Positions 1 through 11,400 of a stretch of DNA of 33,232 nucleotides are shown here, piece after piece. The translations under genes and the position numbers were made by a program. Position 1 is the first letter of the stretch, and each line of letters opens with the position of its first letter. This stretch comes from Hypsibius dujardini (lineage: Eukaryota; Tardigrada; Eutardigrada; Parachela; Hypsibiidae), in NCBI GenBank assembly GCA_001579985.1, contig LRSR01007162.1:1-33232 (forward strand), read 5' to 3'. A model generated the notes under the pieces. That model did not search any database. It saw nothing but the letters and a program-made list of their open reading frames with translations, and was not told the DNA's origin.

Positions 1-46
1 GACAGACAGAAGGAGAGGACCCATGTTTTTCGTTTGATTATTTTAG

Positions 47-1289
47 AGAGCTATTCAACGCTGCATTTGTGTCGTGCTGGACCGAGTTGACCGAGCACCA
101 GCAGGACGAACTGATCAAAGGGCTGGAAGAGGCGCTGAAACGCCAAGACGTCCCGGAGATCACGCAGACTTTGCTGAACTTGGCCGAATTTATGGAGCAC
201 TGTGAAAAAGTACGAGATGAGAAGAGGGTCAGGCAGGATTTTCCCGTTAACTTGCAACTTTTTATTCCAAATCAGGGCCCTCTGCCACTTGATCCGCCGC
301 TGCTGGCCGAGTTGGCCATCCGGTGTCGAGCCTACGCAAAGGCCCTGCATTATAAGGAGAACGAATTCCGCACGTCCGGCAGTCAAGACCCTAAAGTTCT
401 GGAATCACTAATCAGGTACAGGTTCCTTTGAGGGTCGTTGTTTGGGTTCTGGTGGGCCGTGTGGGACAACCACACATTTGATTTCTTTAGCTGTTGATTG
501 ATTTATTGGCTAACTCTTGTTGGAATTCTTATGAAAGGCCGTTTTCGTTGGCAGTATCAACAATAAACTCCAGCAGCCGGAAGCCGCGTCTGGTGTCCTC
601 GGTTACGCCACCCAACGGAGCGGTAACACGGAACTGAAAGAGTCGTGGTATGAGAAACTTCACCAATGGGACAGCGCTTTGGTGGCTTACGAACGGAAAC
701 TGGTATGTCAAAGGCGTTAGACGTGCGTTACACCACAGGCATTACGTCGACATGGCACAGGGATGGTTAACTGAACGGAGCTGCTGTTCACAGGAACAAA
801 ATCCGGGAGATGAAGAGTTGCTCCTCGGTCGGATGCGGTGCCTCGAGGCGCTCGGTGACTGGCAGCATCTCCACCAACTGGCGCAGGACCAGTGGCCGAA
901 AATGGACAACAATGTCAAAAGCAAAATGGCCCGAATGGCGTCCGCTGCCGCGTGGGGATTGAATCGTTGGGAAACGATGGAGGAGTATGTGTGTCACATA
1001 CCGCGGGACTCCCTCGACGGCGCCTTCTACCGGGCTGTATTGGCACTGCATCAAGACCAGTTTCCGTATGCGCAATCCCTTATTGACAAAGCACGGGATC
1101 TGCTGGATTCCGACTTGACCTCGATGGTCGGCGAGAGCTACAGCCGAGCGTACGTGCCCTGTGTTTGTTTGTCTATCTGTCTGTTTGTCTGACTGACTGT
1201 CTGTCTGTCTATCTGTCTCTCGATCCCTCTGTCTGTCTGTCTATCTGTCTCACGATCCCTCTGTCTGTCTGTCTGTCTGTTTGTCTATA

Positions 1290-1336
<47 letters not shown>

Positions 1337-2797
1337 GTCTTTCTGTCGTTGCTGATGGAAGGTGACTGTGTTTCCTTTTAGGTACGGCTCAATGATCTTC
1401 ACCCAGCAGCTTGCCGAACTGGAGGAAGTCACACAGTTCAAACTGTACGCGGAACGCCGTCAGACCATTAGAGAGACCTGGTGGAAACGTCTGATGGGCT
1501 GCCAACGTGTTGTGGAAGATTGGCACCATATCCTGCAGGTGAGTATAGGGTTGATGTTGTTGCTTAATCCACTTGTTTGCCGGCGCTTTTTTACGGCCTT
1601 TTCTCTGTCTTTAGGTCCGTGGTCTAGTTCAGACTCCGCAGGAGGACATGCGGGTGTGGTTGAAGTTCGCGAGCCTTTGCCGGAAGAGCAACCACATGGC
1701 GCTAGCGCAGCGCGTCCTGGGCAACCTTCTCGGCTGTGATCAACGCCGACAGACGTCGTGGAACCCCGTGCCGGACAACAAGCCAGCGCTCTTCTACGCT
1801 GTCATGAAGTTCATGTGGAACAGCAACGCGGTGAACGATAAGACGGAAGCCTACCGGCAGATGAATCAGTTTGTCCGCACCAAGGGCATGCTCACCGCTG
1901 ACATGGAATTCAACAAACTCATTGCCCGGTTTGAATTTAACACGTGGTCCCTTTGTATCACGTGGTCCCTATATGTCACATGGTCCCTTTGTATCACGTG
2001 GTGCCTATGTGTCACGTGGTGCCTTTGTGTCACGTGGTCTTTTTGTGTCATGTGGTGCCTTTGTATCACATGGTCCCTTTGTGTCACATGGTCCCTTTGT
2101 GTCACGTGGTGCCTTTGTGTCACGTGGTGCCTCTGTGTCACGTGGTGCCTTTGTGTTGGTTTTGCTAAATTTGTGAAATTTATTTATTTATTCGGCTATT
2201 TTATCTTTTTTTATAATATCTCATTGGAATAAAATAAAATAAATTTAATAAAATTTATCCATTTTTATTTTATTTATTCGGTTACTTTTGGCTTTGGTTT
2301 CATCTAATTTATTAATTTGATGCATTTTATTCTGTTCCTTTCCTTTTCTGCTTCTGTATTTTTATTTGCTGATTTTGACTCTCGTGTTGTTGTGTGATTT
2401 CAACGTATTCAAGTTGTGTGTCTATATCTCGGTTGCTTGATTTCATTTTTTTCGATGATTTTGCGTGGAGGCTAAACTGGTTTTGCGTTTGGCAGGTGCT
2501 ACTTGAAGTTGGGAGAATGGCAGGAGCAGATGAATGAGCGTTCCATCTCGCAGGATGAGAAAGTGATACCACACGTAAGTGTCTTCTGTCTTGGATTCTT
2601 TGTGTCGTCGAGTATGAATGAGTGTCACACGATTACAAACAATGAAGCGGACCCCAAATTCATTAGCTAGCCTTAACTTTCTGTCCGCCTGTCTGCTTGT
2701 CTGTTTGTCTGTCTGTTTGCCTGTCTGTCTACCTGCCTGTCTGCCTGTCTGTCTGTCTACCTGCATGTCTGTCTATCTGCCTGTCTGCCTGTCTGCC

Positions 2798-2860
<63 letters not shown>

Positions 2861-3014
2861 GTTTCATTGATTTGATTTGATTGCTCTTTAGATAATCGCT
2901 TGCTACAGCTCCGCGACGCAGCACGATCCTTCAAACTACAAAGCCTGGCATGCCTGGGCGTCGATGAACTTTGAAGCCGTACTTTTCTACAAGCACCGTT
3001 CGCAGATCGCACAA

Positions 3015-3052
<38 letters not shown>

Positions 3053-4259
3053 ATCCGGCGACCCGCAGTCCACTGCATCGGACCCCAATGGCCGCGTCTC
3101 GGTTAGTCCTCTTCTTCCCTTCCCGCCGCTGGCCATCCATCACTACTGCATTCCCGCCATCAAAGGCTTCGTCAGCTCGATCGCCTTGTGTCGCGGTAGT
3201 GCCCTGCAGGACATTCTCCGTCTCCTGACGCTGTGGTTTGACTACGGTCATGTGCAGGTACTGGCAATGATATCGTGATGGTGTCTGTCGGATTACTTTT
3301 ATTTGCGATTTAATTTAAATAAAAATAATAAAAATAAAAATAAATAAAAATAATAAAAATAAATAAAAATAAATAAAAATAATGTTAAATTTTAATCAAG
3401 GGAAATGCTGTTTGATTTGATTTGGTCTTGAGCAGTTCGTTCCATTCCGGATTAGTTTGCTGAGTTCCTGTTAGTTGTTTTCTGATACATCTTTGCTGTT
3501 TTTGATTTTACAAAATATTAAAATCTGAAGTGCGCCTAAACTGAACGCTTGAGCAACGAAGCACTCTTGCTAGTCAGCAGTGACCGCATGGAATCAAATG
3601 AAATGAATCTCTCCATTTGGATTTGAGTGTACGAGATTTCGGTTATTTTGTTTCGTCCCTCTGTGAAGGACGTCCACGACACTTTGTTGGACCAGCTGAA
3701 GAGTATCCAGATTGAAAACTGGCTGCAAGTCATTCCGCAGTTGATTGCGCGGATCGACACGCCACGGAAATTGGTGGCCAAGCTGATTTGTCAGTTGTTG
3801 AACGACATCGGCCGGATCCATCCGCAGGCGCTGGTCTACCCGCTCACCGTGGCGTCCAAAGCGACCGTGCCGGCACGGAAAGAGGCCGCCGACCGGATGC
3901 TGAAGACGATGCGAGAGCACAGTTCTAACTTGGTCAATCAGGCGCTGATGGTTAGTGAAGAGCTCATTCGGGTGGCCATTCTGTGGCACGAGATGTGGCA
4001 TGAAGCGTTGGAGGAGGCGTCGCGGCAATATTTCGGTGAGCATAACGTGAAGGGGATGCTGGCGACGCTGGAGCCGCTGCATCAGTTGCTGGACAGCGGG
4101 CCACAAACTTTAAAGGAAACATCCTTCCAGCAGGTATGAATCACAAAAAGGCAGACAGACATCAAGCAGGCAGGCAGGCAAACATCAGACCGACCGACAG
4201 GCAGGCAGGCAGGCAGACAGGCAGACAGGCAGACAGACAGACAGACAGGCAGACAGACA

Positions 4260-4292
<33 letters not shown>

Positions 4293-4322
4293 ACAGGCAG
4301 GCAGACAGACAGACAGACAGGC

Positions 4323-4371
<49 letters not shown>

Positions 4372-4846
4372 GGATGACTAGACGTGCTCTGAGAGAATTG
4401 TTGCGCCCGTCTGAAAACGAAACGGTCTTACTAAAAACTGCGTGCCAGGCTTACGGTCGGGATCTCGCGGAGGCGCATGAGTGGTGCAAAAAGTACGAGC
4501 GCACCGGTAACTTGAAGGAATTGACGCATGCTTGGGATCTGTACTATCACGTATTCCGGCGTATCTCCAAGCAGCTACCCCAAGTAAGCGGTTCCTCCGG
4601 ACTGATCGGGAATAGGAGTAAGGATTACAATGACAGCAGTTTCATTCCGTTTGCAGTTGACATCGTTGGAGCTGCAATACGTCTCCCCGCGACTGATGGG
4701 CTGTCGCGACTTAGAGCTGGCCGTTCCGGGCACCTACGACCCCGGCCATCCGGTCGTCCGGATCGCTGAAGTGCAGGGTCAGGTGCAGGTGATTACGTCC
4801 AAACAGCGGCCTCGCAAGATCTGCATCAAGGGTAAAGACACAACAG

Positions 4847-4887
<41 letters not shown>

Positions 4888-7154
4888 TTCTGTCTGTCTG
4901 TCTGTCTGTCTGTCTGTCAGACAGCCTGTTGGTTTACTTGCTCTTCTGCCTGTTTATTTGCTTCCTTGTCTGCCTTCCTTCAGTTCAACTGTTTATGTAC
5001 CCTTCTTGCTGTTTGATTTTCCTATTCCTCTGCTTGTCTGCTTCATCTATCACGTTGTTTGTATAACCATTCACCCGTAGCATCATTTTTTATGCATTGT
5101 TTTCACGCTTTTATTGAACGGTGTGATGCTGCATGTATATCTAGGGAGCAACGGGAAGGACTACACTTTCTTGCTCAAGGGCCACGAGGATCTTCGTCAG
5201 GATGAGCGGGTGATGCAGCTGTTTGGCCTCGTCAACAGCCTCTTGATGGACAATCCCGGCACCGCTCGGAAAAATTTGACGTATGTGCATTGTTGCGTGC
5301 TGGCACGAAGTTTGCTAACCAGTAGGGGATTTTTAGGGGTTGTCTCAAGACAGGTCCATGATTGTTTTAGGATTCAGCGATACGCTGTGATACCGTTGAG
5401 CCCTAACAGCGGTCTACTGGGATGGGTGCCTCATTGTGATACACTGCACGCCCTTGTACGGGACTACAGGGAAAAGAAGAAGATATTGCTCAACATTGAG
5501 CATAGGATCATGCTCAGAGTACGAAATCGTAGCATATCTTTTTAGTTCTGTCTGTCTGTCTCTTTGACTGTCTGTCTGTCTGTCTGCCTGCCCGTCTGTT
5601 TGCCTGCTTGCCTGCCTGTCTGTCTGCCTGTCTGCCTGTCTGCCTGTCTGCCTGTCTGCCTGTATGCCTGTATGCCTGCCTGCCTGTCTGCCTGCCTGTC
5701 TGTTTGTCTATGTGCCTGTCTATCCGTTTGTCTGTCTCTTCGTCTGTCCGTTTGTTTGTGTGCCTGTCTGAAATGAATGTGCCTGTAGCTTTGAGGTTGG
5801 TCCATTGCTGTAGCAGCCAGGCTCATCAACGCTCTTGCTTTTCAGATGGCGCCGGACTACGATCACCTGACGTTGATGCAAAAAGTGGAAGTCTTTGAGC
5901 ACGCGCTGGAGAACACCAACGGTGATGATTTAGCCAAGGTGCTGTGGTTGAAAAGTCCAAGCTCGGAGGTACAGTACATTTTAGAAGTCATTTCATTTCC
6001 GTGTAGTACTGGCGCACGTATTTTTCGAGATACGAATGTTGATAGAGCTCGGTTTCGTCTTTCTCAGGATTGGTTTGAGAGACGGACTAACTACACGCGA
6101 TCACTCTCGACGATGTCGATGGTGGGCTACGTCCTCGGCCTCGGTGACCGACACCCCTCCAATCTCATGATGCACCGGTTGAGTGGTAAAATTCTCCATA
6201 TTGACTTTGGTGACTGCTTCGAAGTGGCCATGCACCGGGAAAAGTTCCCCGAGAAGATCCCGTTCCGCCTGACACGAATGCTGGTTAATGCGATGGAGGC
6301 AAGTCTGTCTGTCTGTCTCCCTGCCTTCCTGCCTTCCTGCCTGTTTGCCTGTCTGCCTGCATGTCTGGTTGTCTGTCTTTCTGCTTGTCTGTTTGTCTGT
6401 TTGTCTGCCTATCTGTCTGTTTGCCTGTCTGTCTGCCTGCCTGCCTTTCTGTCTGTCTGTCTACCTGTCTGTCTGTCTGATTATCTCCCTGTTTATCTAT
6501 CTGTCTGTGATGCGCAGGTTACGGGCATCGAAGGCAACTTCCGATCCACTTGTGAGAATGTGATGACCGTCCTGCGCAACAACAAAGACAGCGTTTTGGC
6601 TGTACTGGAAGCTTTCGTCTATGACCCTTTGTTCAACTGGAGATTACTCGATGGTAGGAATGGATGAGTGCTCGTCAGTGACTGTCACTGAAGTGTCGAT
6701 TTGTCAATTTATTCCTGTTTTCGTATATTTTTCAGCCAAAAAAGCTTCTCAGTTCCGGTCTGGTGAGTCGCTCGCCTCCTCTTTCATGGGCGGCACCGAC
6801 GGCGACGACCTGTCTCTACGCTATGACCCCAGCCCAGTTGGCTCGCTACGATACTACTCCAGCGACGCTGGCTCGGTGGATGGCGAATCAACGCAGCCGG
6901 ACGCGGTGAATAAAAAGGCAGTCGCCATTTTGAATCGCGTTCGAGACAAACTCGGTGGTAAGTTTTGTTTCCTGCAGACTTTCAAACACTCAAACTACCA
7001 ACTGATTTTCCTCATCTTGTTTTCCCTTGAATCAGGACGTGACTTTTTGCGGGATGCGATCGAAGTGCCTAAGCAGGTCGATTTGCTTATTGGAAAGGCG
7101 ACGTCGCATGAAAATTTGTGCCAGTGCTACATTGGCTGGTGTCCATTTTGGTAG
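47..7154 (+). CDS. MTOR: mTOR serine/threonine kinase, C-terminal 1203 residues (5' part outside window)
   Basis: Catalytic subunit of TORC1/TORC2, the nutrient- and growth-sensing PI3K-related kinase. Exons: 47-209, 276-415, 555-702, 794-1149, 1382-1538, 1615-1928, 2496-2574, 2892-3257, 3669-4133, 4449-4583, 4657-4831, 5145-5280, 5371-5518, 5846-5968, 6068-6298, 6518-6653, 6736-6957, 7036-7154; all phases agree. The encoded part starts inside the FAT domain ([11 protein letters not shown]). FRB lies at about residues 660-770, with [13 protein letters not shown] and AWDLYYHVF retaining the residues that contact rapamycin in human mTOR. The kinase domain spans about 830-1090, with [14 protein letters not shown], catalytic loop [11 protein letters not shown] and metal-binding [13 protein letters not shown] ends in the invariant [11 protein letters not shown]. 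The order and length match human mTOR from about residue 1345. A polyglycine run replaces the Thr/Ala-rich FAT loop. The Ser-rich segment before FATC does not resemble the human S2448 region. The intron at 6299 starts with GC. The first exon start at 47 assumes acceptor TTTTAG. Confidence 0.97.
1161..1348. repeat. (CTGT)n array in mTOR intron 1150-1381
   Basis: Imperfect CTGT/TTGT/CTAT tetranucleotide array, purer toward the 3' end. It fills most of an intron that is otherwise about the size of its short neighbours. Read as protein it gives VCLSVCLS, which is not coding. Confidence 0.95.
1939..2157. repeat. 18-bp minisatellite, each unit with an E-box, in mTOR intron 1929-2495
   Basis: Twelve near-identical 18-bp units of the type tcacgtggtgcctttgtg. 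Every unit has a CANNTG E-box core: eight are CACGTG, three CACATG and one CATGTG. The array starts about 10 nt after the donor. It is open in several frames, which produces long artefact ORFs on both strands. Confidence 0.93.
2160..2460. other. AT-rich intron stretch
   Basis: Second half of the mTOR intron 1929-2495: T-rich and AAATAAAATAAA-like sequence leading to the acceptor TTTGGCAG at 2495. No coding signal is seen. Confidence 0.7.
2682..2862. repeat. (CTGT)n/(CTGC)n array in mTOR intron 2575-2891
   Basis: CTGT array with interspersed CTGC and CTAC units, purest at 2795-2862. It lies upstream of the acceptor TTGCTCTTTAG. Confidence 0.95.
3015..3051. repeat. (GGC)n microsatellite coding for polyglycine in mTOR
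   Basis: About 12 GGC units inside exon 2892-3257, giving 13 consecutive glycines after IAQ and before SGDPQS. The position corresponds to the unstructured Thr/Ala-rich loop of the vertebrate FAT domain. The antisense frame gives a false polyalanine ORF. Confidence 0.95.
3316..3382. repeat. AAATAAAAAT tandem repeat in mTOR intron 3258-3668
   Basis: Short-period AT array of AAATAAAAAT/AATAAAAAT units. The rest of this intron holds nothing recognisable. Confidence 0.85.
4150..4373. repeat. (GACA)n/(GGCA)n array in mTOR intron 4134-4448
   Basis: Array of GACA and GGCA units, the reverse-complement orientation of the other mTOR intron arrays. Read as protein it gives DRQTDRQ/GRQAGRQ, which is not coding. 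Confidence 0.95.
4843..4919. repeat. (CTGT)n array in mTOR intron 4832-5144
   Basis: CTGT array starting about 11 nt after the donor GTAAAG, followed by about 220 nt of degenerate T/C-rich sequence. Confidence 0.92.
5547..5770. repeat. (CTGT)n/(CTGC)n array in mTOR intron 5519-5845
   Basis: Mixed CTGT, CTGC and CCTG units that begin about 30 nt after donor GTACGA. Confidence 0.93.
6303..6509. repeat. (CTGT)n/(CTGC)n array in mTOR GC-AG intron 6299-6517
   Basis: The array begins inside the donor itself (GCAAGTCTGTCTG) and runs almost to the acceptor GATGCGCAG. The whole 219-nt intron is a multiple of three and stop-free in the mTOR frame. Confidence 0.93.
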
Positions 7155-7336
7155 ACGCAAATGGCTGCTTGTTTCATGTTTCTTTTAACCGGTTAGACTT
7201 TTCTTTTGACTCTTCTCCACTTTGACGTGGTTTTCTTCTATTTCTCGTTAAACTTCAAGTCTGCGGCTGTCATCACCATACATTTAATTTCAGATGTTGC
7301 ATGTCTACCCGCCCTTAAATGCTCCGGTCTAGCTTG

Positions 7337-7493
7337 CGTCTGTCATCTGTTTGTTTGTCTGTTTGTCTGTTTGTCTGTCTGTCTGTCGTCTGTCTGTCGT
7401 CTGTCTGTCTGTCTATCTGTCTGTCTGTCGTCTGTTTTTTTGTCTGTCTGTCTGTTGTCTGGTCGTCTGTCTGTTTGTCTGTCTGTCTGTTTG
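7337..7493. repeat. (CTGT)n array downstream of mTOR stop
   Basis: CTGT/TTGT array with CTGTCGT variants about 185 nt after the stop codon, probably within the mTOR 3' UTR. Confidence 0.9.
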
Positions 7494-7813
7494 AGTTTTC
7501 TCTCGTTGGTGCATACGCATTAAGGCAAATTACTTAGAACAAATTACAAAAGGCAAAACGAAAGACGGTTTGGAACTACTTGCAGGACCGGCCTGCTTGA
7601 GTCCACTTTCGGCACCTAGGAGAAAAAAGTAGCCGTGAGTATTGCATTCGGTTCAATCGCGAACGAAGAATCGGAAACTCAGGAATAATAATCCCCAGCT
7701 ACCATTCCTTTCAACGGTTGATAGATTAGAGTTGGGTGAGCACAGACAAAGGACCATCACGAAGTGTTGTTTAAATACATACTTTGGGCGTTGAAAAAAG
7801 AGCTTTTAATTTT

Positions 7814-7830
7814 CAATAAAAGTTTTATTG
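7814..7830. terminator. Palindromic bidirectional poly(A) signal
   Basis: caataaaagttttattg is a perfect 8+1+8 palindrome that puts AATAAA on both strands. It lies 660 nt past the mTOR stop and 624 nt past the proposed DCAF1 stop, almost exactly midway. Function is inferred from the sequence; other AATAAA-like motifs occur nearby (about 7955-7990). Confidence 0.6.
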
Positions 7831-8453
7831 TTCCTTGAAGCCACGAAAAATAGAAATCGGTATTTAAAAGCATACTTGAATTTAAAATCCATAAATGTAC
7901 TTTAAAGATTAGGATATGTTAATATTTAACATTTTATATGCAATGCGGCAAAATGTCTTTATTTTTAATATAATTAGCGTTTATTTAAATAAATTTTACC
8001 GGTGGATTAAATTCATTTACTATTTTATTTAAATTCTGTCACGTTATTCAAACTACAACTTGTTTTCGAAAGTGTTGAAAGAACACTGCCTCCAAAGCCG
8101 TCATCATTATCACTTACTTGAAAATAATACCAGTCTCCGGTTGCTCATTCAGAAAACGAGACCATAAATCTTGAATGCAGCCTAAAAAATAATTGAGATT
8201 AAAACGCACTTGATGAAAGTAATCGTTTTTAAAACTTGTCATAAGAAAAGACAATAAAAGATATAATACAACCATTAACATCATGTCAATTTAATAGTCA
8301 CGGGCGATCACTCTATTTCGTAATTATTGCATGTAAAAAATTTTAAATGGTCAAGAACAGTGAGGGATTAATATGCCTATTTGGTATATTATAAAACACT
8401 AACATAAAGAATATTTCGTCTCATCTTGGCCATTCAAAAACACTCCTCCCGCT

Positions 8454-11400
8454 TTATGGCCAGATAGACCAAAGTACTGAAAAAAACAAACCGAAAAAAT
8501 AAGCAATTAATAAGAAAAGTCTCATGAATAGACAGACAAACAGACAACCACACAGGTAAACAGACAGATATGTACACAGACAAAAAAATTCAAATACATA
8601 ATTAAGCAGGAAAGCATTCATACTCGGTTCGTAATCAATAGCCCATGGAGTGCTTTCTTTGCATTCTTCAATTCCTTCAGTTTCAGATGACCTTCCACAC
8701 AATCCAGACGCTGGGTATCCTCTTCTATATGGAGGAATACCGCTCGAAATGTCAACACGGCAATCTGGAAAGTATTGTTTCTGTAATTTTAAATGATAGC
8801 AAACGACGATTGTGGGATGAATAAAAATATGTATTGATAGTATTGACCACCAATCAAACGTCGCTGGTCAATCAACCAACTGAATTTTTGATTTATCAGC
8901 GACGTCTCCGACGTTTCAATTTTTATCCGAACCATTGTAATAACGTTTGGTTCCAAGATTTTTTACACCCATCCAATCCAATTTCGATTTGCAGTCGATT
9001 GAGATTCCCAGATTCTTTTTGGATTCCAGGGGGCGGAGCTATGGGTCATTTTCGCAACATCACTCGCAGGCCTAGACTGAAACTAGCCCATAGCTCCGCT
9101 CCCTGGCGTCCAAAAAGAAGATTCTGCTGACCTCAACTGATTCCAAATCGAATTTGAAGTGGAAGGATGTCGAAAATCTTGGAATCAAGGATTGTACAGT
9201 GGTTAGGATAAAAAAAATTGAAACTTCGGAAACGTTACTCATGAATCAATCAATCAAGCCCCCGGGCCATAATACAAAGTGGTGCGGGAATATTTTTCTT
9301 CCTTATTTTTTTCTGAAGTCAAGGATGTGATTTCTACATCGAAACCCCAATGTAAAATCAATATATATGGACAGGTATTTGTACAGAAAACCCCAATCCG
9401 ATCGGGAAGTCAAATTCCCAACCTTTCCCAAGTGAGTGGTAAATAAATATAAATTGAGTTTTGCTAAATCAAACAATCAATAGTCGATTGAATCAGAAAC
9501 CCCGCGGAGCCACCGGGAAAATTTCGAAATTTCTTCCACTCAGACCAAAGCTCATTTGCCGTTAAATTTATTGGGCTGCAATCTATTAATTTAATCCAAT
9601 ATTTGCAAAAAAATCAGGGTAGTTTTCCGACCCCTTGTGAGGGCAATTTTAAATCACCAATAAATAAATAAAAAATCATTAATCAACTAATCAAGCACCA
9701 CTTCTTACCTCCTTTTTCCCCTTTTTCCCGGAAACGTTTTTCTCAGGACAGGAGACCGTCAACCCGAGTTGGACGAGTTACTTTGGGAAGTAAATTCTCA
9801 AAATTCCAACGCTGTTCCACCACCCGGGTGAAAAATTTGTGAGCCTAAAAATAACAAGACAAATTCATCGGTACGGTTTACTGAAATCGTTGATGAAATC
9901 AGTTAAATCGATTGTTTCCTTCATTGATTGAATTCAAGAGAAGTAAAAGTCCGTCAATCAATCAAGCATCTATCATGTCAATTGAATTTATTATGGCAAG
10001 TTCGATTTTTACTGTTCGGTTGATTTATTGAACAATTGCACGGGAAACTGACTGACTGACTGACATTCGGAAAGGCGACAGATAGACAGAGCGACTAGAT
10101 AAAAATAAAAGCCATATACATCTACGACCAGAGTCTTACCAGTTAAACCCTTTCGCAGTTAAGTAAATCAGTCGGTGCAAATGTTTCGTCATTCTGACCT
10201 CTCCGCTGGACGTCCACGTCCGAACAAACTTCCGCATCTATAAGTGTGCATACCGGGGCTGCCTGGTAATCTTTCATAATCAGATTGTCCGAATGCTATA
10301 TCAGCATCGAAAGGGTCGATAGCAAGAAGACCGTAATTATAAGGCTCCACGTTAACGGCATCTGGAAGAGAAGGTCGTGCACTGTCTCATTAACACCGCA
10401 GTGCGTACACTATTAAGCTACAGTAGCTTCATCCAGCCAAGTTGAGACAGATTTCTTTGGTACATTTTACACAAGGTTCCCACTTTCCTGATTTTTCCAA
10501 ACCATTTTTTTTATGGAAACCCATGATTCCATTTACCAGGTTATGTAATCATTATACAAGATTCGGAACTAAAATGAAAACTAAACGAATCAGTATCGAC
10601 TAGGGCGTGAGAATCTCAATATTCAAACTACTGAAATATCTGGAGCCTGATGGCTTTAAAAAGTTCTTAATTTTTGTTTCTTTGATATGCCTCTTTGAAA
10701 TTGTTCTAGTTTCGTTTGGCCCTTAATTTCCCTCCTAATATTGCTGGGAAAGCGCAAATTTTGTTAACCGGACAGTGGACAGTCGTCGGTGAACAAAATG
10801 GCTTATCGCGGGATAACGGTATCATTAGAGCTTGCACCAAAACAACAAGAATGAGTATTTTTTCATTCTGACTTGAATGGGATACTCGGTTTGTGCTCTA
10901 GAATTTGATTTGTTTGAGCGGATAAAAAATAATTTCAACAAACACTCCATTTTGCCATCCATACAGATGATGACTCTCGGCACCGCCATTTGTTTGGGAT
11001 TTTTTTTTCGATTTCAAAAAATGTTTTCATAGTGTCTGCGGGCATGAATGCTTCATTGAACAGTTTCATATTGAACATCGGCTCTCGGACCCCATAACAC
11101 GTCATTTTGAGGTCTGAGTTAGTCGTTATGAGCATCCCGACCAGCTTGGATGTGAAATGGTCTGAAAACCCTGATGGAAAAAAGTGCAGTTAGATGATGG
11201 GACTTCTTGGCGGGTTTTTTGTTTAAGTTTTCGCAATCTTTTATCTCAAGGGCATTCAAGGGATGTTTAGGTTCTGATCAGGCAAGAGAAGTTGACAGTG
11301 GCTGCAACAGGTTGCAAGAAAAGTTTTCTTTAGTATCCCCGAATTCAAAATGGCTGCCGGACTCGTTTTCATTCCCACCCTGATTTTCCCTCCATTGATT

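Larger units (their letters stand above)
7155..8453. other. mTOR/DCAF1 convergent 3' region
   Basis: 1.3 kb between the mTOR stop and the proposed DCAF1 stop. It contains a CTGT array, the two-strand poly(A) signal and AT-rich DNA. No further gene is recognised; it probably holds both 3' UTRs. Confidence 0.6.

Noticed and set aside
1866-2176. Overlapping ORFs on both strands such as MTQRHHVTQ and SHGPFVSR repeats
   Set aside because: Translations of the 18-bp intronic minisatellite; the conserved mTOR frame ends at the donor at 1929.
2931-3251. Polyalanine- and polyarginine-containing ORFs opposite or out of frame with mTOR exon 2892-3257
   Set aside because: Shadows of the GGC repeat; only the polyglycine frame continues conserved mTOR sequence on both sides.
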